Source of the DNA: Amycolatopsis viridis
Lineage (GTDB): Bacteria > Actinomycetota > Actinomycetes > Mycobacteriales > Pseudonocardiaceae
Direction: 5' to 3'
Assembly: GCF_011758765.1 (NCBI RefSeq)
Contig: NZ_JAANOU010000001.1
Span: 1 to 64,000, forward strand
DNA: 64,000 bases
Part shown: piece by piece, positions 16,787 to 24,241 of the stretch
How the letters are laid out: each line of letters opens with the position of its first letter
How positions within the stretch are numbered: position 1 is the stretch's first letter
Notes under the pieces: model-generated
What the model was told of the DNA's origin: nothing
Databases searched by the model: none
Seen by the model: only the letters and a program-made list of their open reading frames with translations
Program-made: the position numbers and the translations under genes

Positions 16787-17782
16787 TCACTCCTTGGGCA
16801 ACGCGATCCGGGCATTCCGGATCTCGGTGAGCAACCGGGCCTTGCGCCGGTGGGTGGCGACCAGATCGGCGAGGTAAGGCGCGAAGTCCGCCGGGCGGCC
16901 GACGGTGCGGTGGAGCGTGCGCAGGCGGCGCAGGACGCGGGCCGCCTCGCGGTAGTGCTCGACGGTCCGGCGGGCGATCAGCTCCGCGACCCGGCGGCGG
17001 TGGACCTCCAGCAGCGCGGCCGCCTCGTCGCGCCGGCCTGCCGCGACCAGGGCGTCGATCAGCGCCTCGGCGTGCTCGGGGGTCGGCGCGGCCTCGAACT
17101 CCGCGCGGCGCAGGCCCAGCACGTCGTCGGCCAGCGCGGCCTCCGCCGGGTCCTGCTTGAGCGCCCTGGCCGCGTAGCCGATCGCCTCCCCGGTCCGGCC
17201 GGCCGCACGCAGGACGCGGACGATCCGCAGGCTCGCCTCCATCCGCGGCAGCTGCTTCGCCAAGATCGCGACCAGGCCGTCCACGTCGCCGGAGACCTCC
17301 ACGAGCTGCTCGTGCAGGCGCTCCGCGACCGGATCCGGGCGGGCCTTGTCCACGTGCGAGCGCAGCCGGGCCAGCCCGGCCTCGCCGAGCGGGCCGGCGA
17401 ACTCGGCCAGGTCGATCTCGGCCCGCCCGTCCATCGCGATGCCACCCAGCCAGTCGGCGAGCTCCACCGGGTCCGGTGGGCGGGCGGCGCAGGCGCGGGC
17501 GTACAGGCCGAGCGCCCGCCGCAGCTCCGCGCCGTCACCCTCGCGGCGGATGCGTTCCACGGTGCGGCGGGCCAGCGGGGCGACGTCGGCGCGGGTGCCG
17601 GAGTCGAGCAGGCGCTGCACGGTGTCCAGGACCGGGCCGACCGTGCTCGGTTCCGGCTCGCGGACCCCGGCTCGCGCCGTCAGCGACCTCCGCAGCTCCG
17701 GATCGCGTTCGGCCTGGTCGTGCAGCAGCCCGGCCAGCGTCTCGGGATCCAGGGATGTCAGGTAGGCGCGGAGGTCGGTCAC
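16787..17782 (-). CDS. Helical-repeat (TPR-like) hypothetical protein, paralogue B
   Basis: 331 residues from the GTG at 17782, chosen because it aligns with the start of the paralogue next door (V/MT-x-DLRxYLxxLDxETLAxLL). The protein is a chain of amphipathic helices, as in TPR or similar solenoids (GRTGEAIGYAARALKQDPAEAAL). The conserved C-terminus is HRRKARLLTEIRNARIALPK. It vaguely resembles repeat regions of SWIM-associated or DUF6880-type proteins, but no function can be assigned. It probably acts in the cytoplasm as a binding scaffold. Confidence 0.75.
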   Translation of the reverse strand: MTDLRAYLTSLDPETLAGLLHDQAERDPELRRSLTARAGVREPEPSTVGPVLDTVQRLLDSGTRADVAPLARRTVERIRREGDGAELRRALGLYARACAARPPDPVELADWLGGIAMDGRAEIDLAEFAGPLGEAGLARLRSHVDKARPDPVAERLHEQLVEVSGDVDGLVAILAKQLPRMEASLRIVRVLRAAGRTGEAIGYAARALKQDPAEAALADDVLGLRRAEFEAAPTPEHAEALIDALVAAGRRDEAAALLEVHRRRVAELIARRTVEHYREAARVLRRLRTLHRTVGRPADFAPYLADLVATHRRKARLLTEIRNARIALPKE

Positions 17783-17824
17783 GCCGCACATCCTGGCCTA
17801 CCGGTCGCGCCCACGGCCGGGCGC

Positions 17825-18868
17825 TCACGCCCCCACGGTGGTCGCTTTCCGTGGGGGCCCCTGTTTCGGCACGGCGATCCGCGCGTTGCGGACCTCGACC
17901 AGCAGCCGCGTCTTGCGCTTGTGCGTCTCCACCAGGCCGGCCAGGTACTCACCGAACTCCGGCACCCGGTCCGCGCGCTTGTGCAGGGCACGCAGCTCGC
18001 GCAGCCGCTGGGCCGCCTCGCGGTAGCCGTCCGGGTCCCGCAGCTCGATGAGCTCCTCGACGTGCAGCCGGTAGACGGGGATCGCCGCGGCCGGATCGCG
18101 CTCGGCGAGCTGGGCGAGAGCCTGGGCGCGTTCGGCCGGCCAGCGGTTCAGCTCCTCGGCAGCGGCCCGCAGCGCGCGATAGGTGTCCGGGGACGGGTTG
18201 CGGCGGAACTCGGCCCGGCGCAGGGCGAGCACACCCTCCCGGGGGTGCACGACGGTGCGCGCGGCGTGCGCGATCGCCTCGCCGTGCCGGCCCGCGGAGC
18301 GGAGCAGCCGGACGATGCGCAGCGTGGTGGCCGGGGTGGGCGGCTGCTCGGCCAGGATCGCCAGCAGGGTGTCGACGTCGCCGGTCACCTCGGCGATCTG
18401 TTCGACCAGGCGGCGGGCGGCCCCACTGCTCGGTTTGCCGTCCAGCGCGGCGCGGAGGTGCTGCAGGCCCTCGTCGCCGAGCGCGACGGCGAAATCGGCG
18501 AGGTTGATCTCGGGCCAGCCGGGGCGTTCGAGCTGGGTGTCCAGGATCCAGTCGGCCAGCTCACGCGGATCCGGCCGGTGGGCGGCGCAAGCGCGGGCGT
18601 AGAGGCCGATGGCGCGGCGCAGCTCGGCGCCGGTGGCGTCGCTGTCGGCCATCCGGCGGGCGAGCGGGGTCAGGTCGGCCTGGGTGCCCGCGTCCAGGAG
18701 CCGCTGCAGGGTGTCCAGGATCGGGCCGACCTTGCCGTGCGCGACCGCGCGCAGCTCCAGCTCGTGCCGCAACCGCGGGTCGCGGCCGGCCTGCTCGAGG
18801 AGCAGGTCGGCGAGGGTCTCCGCGTCGAGAGTGCGCAGGTAGCCACGCAGATCCGGGGCGGAGGTCAT
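17825..18868 (-). CDS. Helical-repeat (TPR-like) hypothetical protein, paralogue A
   Basis: 347 residues, a tandem paralogue of the next gene downstream. Shared blocks are DLRGYLRTLDAETLADLLLEQ at the N-terminus, ELRRAIGLYARACAAHRPDP near residue 95 and HKRKTRLLVEVRNARIAVPK at the C-terminus. ATG at 18868 has AGGA 8 nt upstream. Homology spans the whole length with divergence, so the duplication is old. No enzyme motif, signal peptide or membrane helix. Confidence 0.75.
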   Translation of the reverse strand: MTSAPDLRGYLRTLDAETLADLLLEQAGRDPRLRHELELRAVAHGKVGPILDTLQRLLDAGTQADLTPLARRMADSDATGAELRRAIGLYARACAAHRPDPRELADWILDTQLERPGWPEINLADFAVALGDEGLQHLRAALDGKPSSGAARRLVEQIAEVTGDVDTLLAILAEQPPTPATTLRIVRLLRSAGRHGEAIAHAARTVVHPREGVLALRRAEFRRNPSPDTYRALRAAAEELNRWPAERAQALAQLAERDPAAAIPVYRLHVEELIELRDPDGYREAAQRLRELRALHKRADRVPEFGEYLAGLVETHKRKTRLLVEVRNARIAVPKQGPPRKATTVGA

Positions 18869-18951
18869 GCGCTCATCCTGCCGTACCCGATGGGAGGAGA
18901 ACGTCACCCGACAGCGTCAATTTCCCGGACCGCACTGACGCTGCGTGAGCA

Positions 18952-19299
18952 TCAGCAGGGGCTGAGCCACTGGAAGAAGTACCCGGTGGACGCTTCCCGA
19001 TCGAGGTCGTCCAGGAGCGGAACGGGCGAGATCTCCGGCACGCTGCGCGGGTACGGGCGCCAGCGGCCCGCATCGGCGAGGTAGTACAGCGACCACATCT
19101 CGTCCAGGCCGTAGCGGAGCTGGGCGAAGGGCCGCTCGGCCGGCCCGTCACCGGCCCACGCGGCCCGCCGCTCGACGAGGGTCACGATCCGCCCGCGCCA
19201 CCGGGACAGCACCGTGTACTCGCCGCGCTGATCAGCCGGAACCCGCCGCTCACACCAACGATCGATCTGGCGTTGCTGCAGCTCGGGAATCGGCGACAT
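18952..19299 (-). CDS. DUF3024 family protein
   Basis: 115-residue cytoplasmic protein with the DUF3024 pattern: basic N-terminal helix, RWRGRIVTLVERRAAW, PFAQLRYGLDEMWSLYYLADAGRWRPY and a C-terminal LLDDLDREASTGYFFQW. The function of the family is unknown. It is divergent from the MazG-like gene, with start codons 55 nt apart. Confidence 0.82.
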   Translation of the reverse strand: MSPIPELQQRQIDRWCERRVPADQRGEYTVLSRWRGRIVTLVERRAAWAGDGPAERPFAQLRYGLDEMWSLYYLADAGRWRPYPRSVPEISPVPLLDDLDREASTGYFFQWLSPC

Positions 19300-19354
19300 A
19301 CCCACAGTGATACCGCAACTCGACGGGATCGGGTGGCACCGGATACTGCCCCCT

Positions 19355-19678
19355 GTGACACTCGACGATCTGCGACGGCGGCTGGCCGAGTTCGCCGCCG
19401 CCCGGGACTGGCAGCGGTTCCACACCCCGAAGAACCTGGTGATGGCCCTGTCCGGCGAGGTCGGCGAGCTGACCGCGCTCTTCCAGTGGCTCACCCCGGA
19501 GGAGTCCGCGCGGATCCTCGACGACCCCGCCTCCCGCGCCGCCGTGCTCGACGAACTCGCCGACGTCACGCTCTACCTCACCCGCCTGGCCGACGTGCTC
19601 GGCGTCGACCTCCTCGAAGCCGCCCAGGCGAAGATCGATCGCAACGAGTCCCGCTTCCCGGCTGATCGTTTCGACTAA
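19355..19678 (+). CDS. MazG-like nucleotide pyrophosphohydrolase
   Basis: 107 residues from the GTG at 19355. The metal-binding pattern is SGEVGELTALFQW (ExxE) and DELADVTLYLTRLADVLGVDL (ExxD), as in the dCTP/XTP pyrophosphatase branch of all-alpha NTP hydrolases. Such enzymes cleave non-canonical or excess NTPs to NMP and pyrophosphate. An upstream in-frame GTG at 19307 would add 16 unconserved residues. It lies directly before the nuclease-helicase gene. Confidence 0.87.
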   Translation: MTLDDLRRRLAEFAAARDWQRFHTPKNLVMALSGEVGELTALFQWLTPEESARILDDPASRAAVLDELADVTLYLTRLADVLGVDLLEAAQAKIDRNESRFPADRFD

Positions 19679-19771
19679 CCTGGCAGGCGCGGCCCGACGG
19701 GCACCGAAGCAGCCGCTTCGTCGCTGCCCCCACCCGCACGTGGATGACGCGTGCCCAGTGGGGGAATCGAA

Positions 19772-21655
19772 GTGGCTCTTGTCCGGCACAGTGCCGCACA
19801 CCTGCTCGCGGAGGCGAACACCGGCCAGTTGCCCAGGACCCTGAACGACCAGGCCGGTTTCCAGTGGGGACACCGGGTCGCCGCGAGCGAGGTGCGCTCG
19901 TGGGCAGGCAGCCTGCCGCCCTTCCTGGCCGACGTGGTGGACGCCGGGCTGGGCCGGGTCGAGGTGCTGCTGGAACACCGCTTGCCGCACAGCCCGAAGC
20001 GGGTGGACGTGGTGCTGTGCGGGGTGCACCCGAGGACGGGTGCGGCCAGCTACGTCCTCGTCGAGCTGAAGCAGTGGTCGAAGGCGGAACTGCTGGCGGC
20101 GGACCTCGTGCTGATCGACTCGCGCCGGGAACCGGTGCTGCACCCGGTCGAACAGGTCCGGCGGTACTGCGAGTACCTCGTCGATTCGACGCCCGCACTG
20201 GCCGAGGCGCCGCACGCGGTGCACGGCATCGCCTACCTGCACAACGCGGAGTCGGCGGGGGTGCCGACGCTGCACCAGTACCAGCCGAGCGAGTTCGGCT
20301 CGCTGTTCACCATGGACGACAAGGCGAAGCTGGCCGACCGCCTGCGGGCGGTCCTCGACCCCGCCGCCGACCGCGACGCGGCCCGCCGGGCGGCCGACGA
20401 GTTCCTCGGCTTCGCGCACGCCCCCACCAAGCCGCTGCTCGACCTCGCCGCCCGGGAGATCCAGGAACGGGAGCAGTTCGTCCTGCTCGACGAACAGCAG
20501 GTCGCGGTCGAACTCGTCCGGCAGGCGGTCGAGCGGGCCCGCGCCGCCCAGACCCGCACGGTGGTCGTCGTCCTGGGTGGCCCAGGCTCGGGCAAGAGCG
20601 TCATCGCGCTGAGCCTCCTCGGTGAGCTGGCCCGAGCCGGCCGCCGGGTGCACCACGCCACCGGGTCCAGCGCGTTCACCAACACGATGCGCCGTATCGC
20701 CGGGCGGCGGAACCGCCGGGTCCAGACGCTGTTCAAGTACTTCAACGACTACCTGGAGTCCGCACCGCGCGAGCTGGACGTGCTGATCTGCGACGAGGCC
20801 CACCGGATCCGGGGAACGAGCGTCAAGCGCTACACCAAGCGGCACGTGCGGGAGAAGGCCGGGCGGCAGATCGACGAGCTGATCGGCGTCGCGTCGGTGC
20901 CGGTGTTCCTGCTCGACGAGAACCAGACCGTCCGGCCCGGTGAGATGGGCTCGCTCGCGGAGATCACCGCCGCCGCCGAAGCGCTCGGGTGCCGCCTGGA
21001 GGTCGTCCGGCTCAACGGCCAGTTCCGCTGCGGCGGGTCGGACGCGTTCGACACCTGGGTGGCCCGGCTGCTCGGCCTGGACCGGTTGCCGCCGGTCCCG
21101 TGGAGCAAGCTGGCCGGGGACGACGAGTTCGTGGTCACCGCGGCATCGAACCCGCCCGGTCTGGAGGCGTGGCTGCGTCAGCGCATGGACGACCTCGGCG
21201 GCACCGGCCGGTTGTCCGCGGGGTACTGCTGGCGGTGGAGCGATCCGGAGTCCACTCCGGACGGTCGCCGGCTGGTGGACGACGTGACGATCGGCGGGTG
21301 GGCCCGGCCGTGGAACGCCAAGCCGGGCCAGCGGGTCCCGGACGCGCCGGAGTCGTACTACTGGGCCTCCGACGAGCGCGGCTTCGGGCAGGTCGGGTGC
21401 ATCTACACCGCGCAGGGCTTCGAGTACGACTGGTCCGGGGTGATCTTCGGACCGGACCTCGTCCGCCGCGACGGGCGCTGGGTGGCCCGCCGCGAGCACT
21501 CCCACGACCCGGCCGCGCGCAGGGCGGACGATCTGGAGTTCGGCCGGCTCGTGCGGAACACCTACAAGGTGCTGCTCACCCGCGGGATGCGGGGGACCTG
21601 CGTGTACTCGACCGATCCGGAGACCCAGGCGTTCCTGGCGGAGATGGCCGGGTAG
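19772..21655 (+). CDS. PD-(D/E)XK nuclease-like domain fused to a DUF2075 helicase-like ATPase
   Basis: 627 residues from the GTG at 19772 (GGGGGA 6-7 nt upstream; GTG 19751 is an alternative). The N-terminal region holds Asp79 (VDVVLCG) and Glu98-Leu-Lys100 (VLVELKQW), the spacing of a PD-(D/E)XK nuclease core. The ATPase has Walker A GGPGSGKS (about 269-276), Walker B CDEAHRI (about 340), ENQTVRPGE and LNGQFRCGG motifs, and a late TAQGFEYDW, all typical of DUF2075 (Schlafen-like superfamily 1). Such proteins act on nucleic acid, and some families are antiviral; a defence role here is inference. It is not in an obvious operon. Confidence 0.85.
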   Translation: MALVRHSAAHLLAEANTGQLPRTLNDQAGFQWGHRVAASEVRSWAGSLPPFLADVVDAGLGRVEVLLEHRLPHSPKRVDVVLCGVHPRTGAASYVLVELKQWSKAELLAADLVLIDSRREPVLHPVEQVRRYCEYLVDSTPALAEAPHAVHGIAYLHNAESAGVPTLHQYQPSEFGSLFTMDDKAKLADRLRAVLDPAADRDAARRAADEFLGFAHAPTKPLLDLAAREIQEREQFVLLDEQQVAVELVRQAVERARAAQTRTVVVVLGGPGSGKSVIALSLLGELARAGRRVHHATGSSAFTNTMRRIAGRRNRRVQTLFKYFNDYLESAPRELDVLICDEAHRIRGTSVKRYTKRHVREKAGRQIDELIGVASVPVFLLDENQTVRPGEMGSLAEITAAAEALGCRLEVVRLNGQFRCGGSDAFDTWVARLLGLDRLPPVPWSKLAGDDEFVVTAASNPPGLEAWLRQRMDDLGGTGRLSAGYCWRWSDPESTPDGRRLVDDVTIGGWARPWNAKPGQRVPDAPESYYWASDERGFGQVGCIYTAQGFEYDWSGVIFGPDLVRRDGRWVARREHSHDPAARRADDLEFGRLVRNTYKVLLTRGMRGTCVYSTDPETQAFLAEMAG

Positions 21656-21691
21656 CGCGGCGAGCGGCGGATCTCCGGCCGCTGGGGTGGT

Positions 21692-21697
21692 TAGGCT
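21692..21697 (+). promoter_or_regulatory. -10 element of the DevR-like regulator, leaderless
   Basis: TAGGCT, then 6 nt (GGTGGC), then ATG at 21704; no Shine-Dalgarno sequence. Confidence 0.5.
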
Positions 21698-21703
21698 GGT
21701 GGC

Positions 21704-22330
21704 ATGGCCATCGAAGTGCTGCTCGTCGACGATCACGAGGTCGTGCGGCGCGGCCTGCGGGAGATGCTCAGCGACGAGCCGGACATCGAGGTCGTCGCCG
21801 AGGCGGGCAGCGCCGACGAGGCACTCGCCGTGGCCATGCACGTCGAACCGGACGTGGCGGTCGTCGACGTGCGGCTCGGCGGAACCGACGGCGTGGCGCT
21901 GTGCCGGGAGTTGCGGGCGCGGCCGAACCCGCCGTACTGCCTGGTCCTCACCGCCTTCGACGACGAGGAAGCCATGGTCGGCGCGATCATGGCCGGGGCG
22001 TCGGGGTACCTGCTGAAGCAGGTCCGCGGGCAGGACGTGGTCAACGCCGTCCGGGAGGTCGCCGCCGGCCGGTCGCTGCTCGACCCGGTCACCACCGCGC
22101 GCGTGCTGGACAAGCTGCGGCACCCGGCCGACGACGAGCTGGCGCGGCTCACCGAGCGGGAACGCACGGTGCTGGAGCTGATCGGCGAGGGCCTGTCCAA
22201 CCGGGAGATCGCCGAGCGCCTGTTCCTCGCCGAGAAGACGGTGAAGAACCACGTCACGTCCGTGCTGTCCAAGCTGGGCATGCAGCGCCGCACGCAAGCC
22301 GTGGCGTGGGTGGCGCGCCGCAGCAAGTAG
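21704..22330 (+). CDS. DevR/NarL-type response regulator
   Basis: 208 residues. Receiver domain: acidic pocket DDH at 9-11, phospho-acceptor Asp in VVDVRLGG (about 54), Thr in LTAFDD and Lys in LLKQ. C-terminal LuxR-type [28 protein letters not shown] and [16 protein letters not shown]. The domain order and the C-terminal RRTQAV ending resemble DevR/DosR of mycobacteria. A HisKA_3 kinase of the DevS type is encoded 0.7 kb away at the end of the cyd operon, and a DosR-like palindrome lies before cydA, so this is its likely regulator. Confidence 0.9.
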   Translation: MAIEVLLVDDHEVVRRGLREMLSDEPDIEVVAEAGSADEALAVAMHVEPDVAVVDVRLGGTDGVALCRELRARPNPPYCLVLTAFDDEEAMVGAIMAGASGYLLKQVRGQDVVNAVREVAAGRSLLDPVTTARVLDKLRHPADDELARLTERERTVLELIGEGLSNREIAERLFLAEKTVKNHVTSVLSKLGMQRRTQAVAWVARRSK

Positions 22331-22353
22331 TCCGGCCGACTGCTCCCCGCACC

Positions 22354-22446
22354 GTGTTCGCCACTCCGCGCGCCGTGTTCGCCACTCCCCGCGCCGTGTT
22401 CGCCCCTCCGCGCGCCGTGTTTGCCGCTGCGGGCGCCGTGTTTGCC
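22354..22446 (+). repeat. Array 1: five direct copies of a 21-bp repeat
   Basis: GTGTTCGCC (GTGTTTGCC in the last two) recurs at 22354, 22375, 22396, 22417 and 22438, an exact 21-bp period (two helical turns). The unit is close to GCGCCGTGTTCGCCACTCC. Read as codons it would give VFATPRA-type heptapeptides, but no start or ribosome binding site supports a gene. Array 2 downstream carries the same core on the opposite strand. Confidence 0.85.
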
Positions 22447-22497
22447 GCTCCGCGTCGCCATCGCCGATGCTGACTGGCCGGCCCGTGCCCGGAACAA

Positions 22498-22630
22498 CCA
22501 ACACGAGGGCCGGGATGGCGAACACGCTGCCCGGAACGGCGAACACGCGGACCGGAGCGACCAACACGCGGACCGGAACGGCCAACACGCGGACCGGGAT
22601 GGTGAACACGCTGCCCGGGGCGGTGAACAC
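22498..22630 (-). repeat. Array 2: seven copies of the same 21-bp repeat, inverted
   Basis: The core (G/C)(G/C)(C/T)(G/C)AACAC ends at 22504, 22525, 22546, 22567, 22588, 22609 and 22630, again exactly 21 bp apart. It is the reverse complement of array 1 and lies 51 bp from it. The gap 22331-22759 between the response regulator and the small secreted protein contains these two arrays and no credible gene. Confidence 0.85.
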
Positions 22631-22745
22631 GCCGGCGGGGGCGGGGGACGCGGGGGCGCGCGGTGGAGTTGCGGTCCCGTACCGGTCCCGTAGTGGTCCA
22701 GTCCCGCGGCCTGTCCGGTGCCAGCGTCGGGTCACCGGTGACCGA

Positions 22746-22751
22746 TAGCAT
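22746..22751 (+). promoter_or_regulatory. -10 element of the small secreted protein
   Basis: TAGCAT, 8 nt before the ATG at 22760; no ribosome binding site, so the transcript is probably leaderless or nearly so. Confidence 0.4.
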
Positions 22752-22759
22752 CCCGCGGC

Positions 22760-23077
22760 ATGAAGTTCCGCAAAACCGCCACCGTCCTCATCGGACTCAC
22801 CCTGGTGAGCGCCGCCTTCCCGGCGACCGCATCCGCCGCCACGCCGAAGCTGAGCTGCGTCAAGGCGAAGGATCACGGCTGGCCCAGCTACGAGGCGACC
22901 GCCACCAACAAGTGCGCCGGCAGCGTGCAGGTCAAGTTCATCATCAACAACGACTTCGACTCCGGCTGGCGCACCGTCAAGCCCGGCAAGAGCAACACCT
23001 ACGGGCACGCCCCGTGGGCCGGGCTGGACGGGCTGCGGATCAAGTACCGGGGCAAGGAGTACTTCAACCCGGGCTGA
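22760..23077 (+). CDS. Small secreted protein
   Basis: 105 residues with a classical signal peptide (MKFRKTATVLIGLTLVSAAF, cleavage after ATASAA) and a mature domain of about 77 residues with two Cys (LSCVKAKDHG and NKCAGSV) that may form one disulfide. The C-terminus is GLRIKYRGKEYFNPG. I do not recognise the family; the size and pattern suit a small beta-sheet exported protein. It ends 14 nt inside the convergent sensor-kinase gene. Confidence 0.8.
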   Translation: MKFRKTATVLIGLTLVSAAFPATASAATPKLSCVKAKDHGWPSYEATATNKCAGSVQVKFIINNDFDSGWRTVKPGKSNTYGHAPWAGLDGLRIKYRGKEYFNPG

Positions 23078-24233
23078 TCGGCGCTCGGCCGGCGCGCTCG
23101 TCCAGCGGCAGCTCGAACGCGACGAGCGTGCCCAGGCTCGGCGAGGAGTTGAGGTAGAACTTCCCGCCCGCGCGTTTGGCCCGTTCCTCCAGGTGCCGCA
23201 GGCCGCGGGTCTGCACGTCCTGCGGCACCCCGGCACCGTTGTCGCGAACCCGCAGACGGACCTCGTTCCGGTCGCGCACCAGCGTCACCCTGGTCTCGCT
23301 CGCCCCGGAATGGCGCACCACATTGGACAGTGCTTCCCGCAGCGCCGCGCGGATGTGATCGGCCCGCTCGGCCGGGATGTCGGCCAGCTCGCCGGACAGC
23401 TCCAGCGTGGGCGGGAAGCCGAGCAGCTCCCCCGCGATCCGCACCTCGGCCCGCGCCGACTCCGCCAGGTCGGTGGCCGGCGGTTGCTCCGCCTCGGGCT
23501 CCGGCGAGCGCAGCTCGCGCACGGTGTGCCGGATCTCCTCGATCGTCTCGTCGAGCTGGTCGATCGCCTCGCCGAGCCGGCTCGCGTCCGTTCCGGCGAA
23601 CCGTTTCCGCATGCGGCGGCGCACCCGGTCCAGCTGCATGCCGGCCGCGTAGAGCCGCTGCACGATCACGTCGTGCAGCTCGCGGGCGATGCGCTCGCGC
23701 TCCTGGTAGAGCGTGATCCGGTGCCGGTCGTTCGCCGCCTCGGCCAGCGCCAGCACCACGCCGACCTGCGCGGCGAACGCGGTGAGCACCTCGACGGTGG
23801 CCTGGTCGAACGGCCGTCCGCCCCGTTCCCGGTACACCGCGAGCGCGCCCAGCACCCGGCCGCCTGCCCCGAAGGGCGCGGCCGCGAACGGGCCGAACCG
23901 GCGCAGCTCGGCCGGCACGTACGGGGCCGTGCGCGGATCAGTGGTCATGTCGTCCGCGACGACCGTTACACCGCCGCGGGCGACCTGCCCGGCCGCGGAC
24001 TCGGCGGGCAGCACCACACCTCGCGGGTCGTCGCTGTGCGTGCCGTGGGCGGCTTCGACGGACACCGTGCCGTCCTCGGCGCGGACCATCACCACGCACA
24101 GGTCGGCGCCGGCCAGTTCGGCGGCCTGGTGCACCACCGAGTCCAGAACCATGGCCGGGTCGCCGCCGGACAGGGCGGCGGTGGTGATTTCCGTGGCCGC
24201 GGACAGCGCGCTGGCGGCGAGGGTCGGTTCCAT
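23064..24233 (-). CDS. GAF-domain sensor histidine kinase, DevS-like
   Basis: 389 residues, soluble. One GAF domain (about 35-170; DLCVVMVRAEDGTVSVEAAHG, then LGALAVYRERGGRPFDQATVEVL), then HisKA_3 with phospho-acceptor His in ERERIARELHDVIVQRLY and an HATPase domain (LREALSNVVRHSGAS; VRDNGAGVP). DevS has two GAF domains with a heme His in the first; here only one GAF is present, and the heme-His position (in DPRTAPYVPAELRR) has no His. Heme sensing is therefore unproven. The ATG is 9 nt after the cydDC stop, so it is the last gene of the cytochrome bd operon. A TTG overlapping that stop is an alternative start. Confidence 0.88.
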   Translation of the reverse strand: MEPTLAASALSAATEITTAALSGGDPAMVLDSVVHQAAELAGADLCVVMVRAEDGTVSVEAAHGTHSDDPRGVVLPAESAAGQVARGGVTVVADDMTTDPRTAPYVPAELRRFGPFAAAPFGAGGRVLGALAVYRERGGRPFDQATVEVLTAFAAQVGVVLALAEAANDRHRITLYQERERIARELHDVIVQRLYAAGMQLDRVRRRMRKRFAGTDASRLGEAIDQLDETIEEIRHTVRELRSPEPEAEQPPATDLAESARAEVRIAGELLGFPPTLELSGELADIPAERADHIRAALREALSNVVRHSGASETRVTLVRDRNEVRLRVRDNGAGVPQDVQTRGLRHLEERAKRAGGKFYLNSSPSLGTLVAFELPLDERAGRAPISPG

Positions 24234-24241
24234 GAGCAGTG

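Noticed and set aside
22354..22630. CRISPR array
   Set aside because: Repeats are only about 9-15 conserved bases at a 21-bp period, without 30-40-nt unique spacers, and no cas gene is present in the window.
19250..23236. A 1328-codon open frame on the minus strand across the nuclease-helicase, response regulator and repeat arrays
   Set aside because: It lies antisense to three well-supported genes and has the Pro/Arg/Gly-rich, His-rich composition of a shadow frame in GC-rich DNA. No ribosome binding site or domain is seen.
23064..24233. Heme-based oxygen sensor like DevS
   Set aside because: Only one GAF domain, and no His at the position of the DevS proximal ligand. Kept as a DevS-like kinase with unknown signal.
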